The position numbers and the translations under genes were made by a program. This document shows, piece by piece, positions 6,143-7,790 of a DNA stretch of 7,790 nt. Each line of letters begins with the position of its first letter. The stretch's first letter is position 1. The DNA lies in the NCBI GenBank assembly GCA_903910215.1, contig CAIVYV010000171.1, forward strand, positions 1-7,790, read 5' to 3'. The notes under the pieces are model-generated. The model made no database searches and was not told the DNA's origin. It was given only the letters and a program-made list of their open reading frames with translations. The stretch comes from an uncultured Pseudomonadota bacterium (GTDB lineage: Bacteria > Pseudomonadota > Gammaproteobacteria > Steroidobacterales > Steroidobacteraceae).

Positions 6143-7689
6143 GGTCTCGTATCACCTCGTGAGTGGGTCGATTCTAGCGCCTCTTTGGCAGCGCGCCACG
6201 CATCTTCGACCCGAATCAACCGCCCGAGTTTCTCGATGGGCACCTGAAATTGCAGAGCCCACTGCGACGGATCGCCAAGATCGGCCGTCTCGGGCCTAAG
6301 GCCCGGCCACTGCCGCTCAAACGCCTGTAGCATCCGCCACAGATCCGGGCAGGCAAAGGCTCTGAAACCGGCCGCTGCGATCCGACCGTGCGCATCGAGA
6401 GCGAGGTGGCAGCGGACCCGCATCCCCTCGCGATACGAACCCGCCTCACCGACCGCCCAGGCGACGCCTGCGGCGAGCAACGGCTCGGGCACCGAGTCGG
6501 CATCCCGATCGCGCAGCTGCAAAACCGCCCGGTGAATCACGGTAGCGGCGAATCTCGCCTGCGACAGCGTATTGCCGCGACCAAAAGCCACCCGCAGCGT
6601 CGAACGGGCCCACTCCACCGGGACGCCTTGCGCGCGCAAAACATACGAGGGTTCGCCGGAGGCCGAATCGCAAGCCGCACCACTCGAGACGGCGATCTCG
6701 GGTATCGCTGCCAGCAGACTCTCGCCTTCGACACGCTCGAACGTCACGGACACCAAGCCGGGCAGCCGCCGCTGCGGGTGATCCTCCCGGTAATCATTGA
6801 AACGCACTCCGTCGAGATCGGCCAGCGCGCTCTTGAACTCACGTACCAGCGAGGCTGCCTGTTCGGCATCGCTGTGTATTCGACTGGCAGCGAGACGGGC
6901 AGCAGCTGCGAAGCCCACAATCTGGTGGGTCGCCAAGGTGCCCGGACGAAGGCCCCGCTCGTGACCACCTCCGTAACTCAAGGGCTCAAGCCACGGCCTC
7001 GCACGGGCCGACACGTAGAGCGCACCGATCCCCTTAGGGCCGTACATCTTGTGCGCCGACAGCGAGAGCAGATCGACATCTAGCGCGTGCGCATCGAGCG
7101 GTAACTTGCCAAGCGATTGCGCCGCATCGACGTGCAACAAAACGCCCGCCTCGCGACACACGCGGGCGATTGCCGCGATGTCTTGCACGACGCCCGTCTC
7201 GTTGTTGGCGTGCATGATCGACACCAACTGCGTATCGGTACGTAACGCACGACGCAGCGCCTCGGGGTCGATGAGACCGTCGGCTTGCGGTTCGAGCCAG
7301 GTGATCTGCCAACCGCGTTTTTGCAGGTATTTGCAGGGATCAAGTACTGCCTTATGCTCGATACGTGAGGTGACGAAGTGACGACCTAAATCGTTTCGCC
7401 CACGCGCGATACCCAGAATGGCGAGGTTGTCGGACTCGGTCGCACCGGAAGTGAAGATCAACTCGCGCGGATCGGCGCCGATCAGGGCTGCGATATCGCC
7501 TCGCGCTTGCTCGATGAGATCGGCTGCAACCTTGCCAAAATAATGCGTGCTTGATGAGGGATTACCGATGCCCGTATCACCCGCAAGGCAATCGCACATC
7601 GCGCGGATGACCTCGGGATCACAGGGCGTCGTCGACGCGTGATCGAGAAATATAGGCACCAGCGGCGAGGTCACTCGCGACGAGGTCAC
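6139..7689 (-). CDS. iscS: Cysteine desulfurase (IscS/NifS class) with C-terminal IscU-like domain
   Basis: The N-terminal ~390 residues are a PLP-dependent cysteine desulfurase, which removes sulfur from L-cysteine as a persulfide for Fe-S clusters and tRNA thiolation. Visible residues are PIFLDHASTTP (12-22), TSGATESDN (80-88), H112, HVDAAQ (D188, Q191), the PLP lysine K214 in SAHKMYGPKG, GGGHERG (240-246) and the catalytic C340 in SSGAACDSASGEPSYVLRA, the long-loop form of IscS. E. coli IscS has 404 residues; this has 516. Residues about 406-506 are an extra domain resembling IscU (separate entry). The start is uncertain: GTG at 7689 overlaps the trmJ stop as GTGA, and GTGs at 7674 and 7659 are in frame. 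The last gives MPIFLDHA, most like the family start. None has a good ribosome site. The stop overlaps iscA. iscR, which normally precedes iscS, is missing. Confidence 0.92.
   Translation of the reverse strand: MTSSRVTSPLVPIFLDHASTTPCDPEVIRAMCDCLAGDTGIGNPSSSTHYFGKVAADLIEQARGDIAALIGADPRELIFTSGATESDNLAILGIARGRNDLGRHFVTSRIEHKAVLDPCKYLQKRGWQITWLEPQADGLIDPEALRRALRTDTQLVSIMHANNETGVVQDIAAIARVCREAGVLLHVDAAQSLGKLPLDAHALDVDLLSLSAHKMYGPKGIGALYVSARARPWLEPLSYGGGHERGLRPGTLATHQIVGFAAAARLAASRIHSDAEQAASLVREFKSALADLDGVRFNDYREDHPQRRLPGLVSVTFERVEGESLLAAIPEIAVSSGAACDSASGEPSYVLRAQGVPVEWARSTLRVAFGRGNTLSQARFAATVIHRAVLQLRDRDADSVPEPLLAAGVAWAVGEAGSYREGMRVRCHLALDAHGRIAAAGFRAFACPDLWRMLQAFERQWPGLRPETADLGDPSQWALQFQVPIEKLGRLIRVEDAWRAAKEALESTHSRGDTRP
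6151..6158 (-). promoter_or_regulatory. Strong ribosome binding site of iscA
   Basis: GAGGTGAT is complementary over eight bases to the 3' end of 16S rRNA and lies 8 nt before the iscA ATG, inside the end of the desulfurase gene. It is the best Shine-Dalgarno match in the window, suggesting that IscA is made at a higher rate than coupling alone would give. Confidence 0.8.
6172..6474 (-). other. Degenerate IscU-like scaffold domain fused to the desulfurase
   Basis: Residues about 406-506 of the desulfurase align by eye with the scaffold IscU. Anchored on its second cluster cysteine (E. coli C63, here C447 in FRAFACPDL, cf. FKTYGCGSA), there is an ungapped match back through GRIAAAGF (cf. GIIEDARF) to the first. 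There E. coli C37-G-D39 is replaced by E421-G-M423. Downstream, VEDAWRAAKEAL (494-505) matches AEDAIKAAI of IscU, placing R490 at the third ligand (C106). The HscA-binding LPPVK is only partly echoed by VPIEK (483-487), and the IscU N-terminal helix is missing. So one of three cysteine ligands and not the key Asp remains. Classical cluster building on this domain is unlikely; a structural, regulatory or persulfide-accepting role through C447 is inference. Confidence 0.72.
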
Positions 7690-7694
7690 TCGCG
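7666..7694. repeat. 15-bp tandem duplication at the trmJ stop / iscS start
   Basis: On the + strand cgaggtcactcgcga (7666-7680) is followed by cgaggtcactcgcg (7681-7694): 1.9 copies of a 15-bp unit without mismatch. Each copy carries GTGA on the coding strand. The right copy holds the trmJ TGA and the outermost iscS GTG; the left copy places a second GTG five codons later, in the same frame. Confidence 0.85.
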
Positions 7695-7790
7695 CGGCCC
7701 GGCCTGACGGCGTTTGTTCTGCACGGCTGTGAGAATGCCGCGCATGATGTTGGCCTCGTTCTGATCGAGCTCCGCGCGATTGATGAAGCG
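7686..7790 (-). CDS. trmJ: tRNA (cytidine/uridine-2'-O)-methyltransferase TrmJ, C-terminal 34 residues
   Basis: Only the last 34 codons and the stop are in the window; the gene enters from the right edge. The peptide RFINRAELDQNEANIMRGIL followed by TAVQNKRRQ matches the C-terminal helix of the SPOUT-class TrmJ family, which ends in a motif like L-F-x-R-A-x-x-x-x-x-E-x-N-I-L-R-G-I-L. TrmJ 2'-O-methylates position 32 of tRNAs in E. coli. The position next to the isc genes is the usual gammaproteobacterial arrangement, which supports the call. Its TGA overlaps the GTG of the desulfurase gene. The catalytic SPOUT knot lies outside the window, so function rests on the tail and context only. Confidence 0.85.
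   Translation of the reverse strand, partial: RFINRAELDQNEANIMRGILTAVQNKRRQAGPRE

Noticed and set aside
6388..7083. A 231-codon open frame on the + strand antisense to the desulfurase gene
   Set aside because: It is a shadow of the real gene; the opposite strand encodes the conserved PLP enzyme, and no family or ribosome site supports the frame.
1..7790. Mobile elements, CRISPR arrays, tRNA/rRNA genes, phage or defence genes
   Set aside because: Every part of the window is accounted for by conserved core genes in a conserved order; no transposase, spaced repeats, tRNA folds or terminal inverted repeats were seen.

Overview
The window is a single, tightly packed block of ten genes, all on the minus strand. 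Read in the direction of transcription, from the right end to the left, the order is trmJ (3' end only), iscS fused to an IscU-like domain, iscA, ndk, rlmN, rodZ, hisS, yfgM, bamB and der (5' end only). This is the conserved isc - ndk - rlmN - rodZ - hisS - yfgM - bamB - der neighbourhood of Gammaproteobacteria. Together with the GC-rich composition and the sequences of IscA, BamB, YfgM and RlmN, it points to a gammaproteobacterium outside the enterics. The exact order cannot be fixed from sequence alone.

Right part (5819-7790): an iron-sulfur/tRNA-modification module. The trmJ stop overlaps the cysteine desulfurase start, and the desulfurase stop overlaps the iscA start. The desulfurase is about 516 residues, over 100 more than a normal IscS. 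Its C-terminal ~100 residues align with the IscU scaffold, but only one of the three cluster-ligand cysteines remains. The usual iscR, free-standing iscU, hscB, hscA, fdx and iscX are absent, so this is a strongly contracted isc locus.

Middle (5278-5818): a 112-bp gap, the only sizeable non-coding stretch, carries a possible sigma70-type promoter. It is followed by ndk (nucleoside diphosphate kinase). There is no gene-free stretch over 300 bases anywhere in the window.

Left part (1-5277): rlmN, rodZ and hisS are joined by 4-bp stop/start overlaps. They are followed by yfgM, bamB and der with gaps of 5-19 bp and good ribosome binding sites. The genes serve translation accuracy (RlmN, HisS), cell shape (RodZ), envelope protein export and outer-membrane assembly (YfgM, BamB) and ribosome assembly (Der). 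ispG and pilF, which often sit beside rodZ in relatives, are missing here.

The strongest unusual item is the IscS-IscU-like fusion in a stripped-down isc locus. The rest is ordinary core-genome content with a few local curiosities: a tandem duplication over the trmJ/iscS stop-start junction, Asp at +2 of the BamB lipoprotein, and a repeat-rich RodZ linker.
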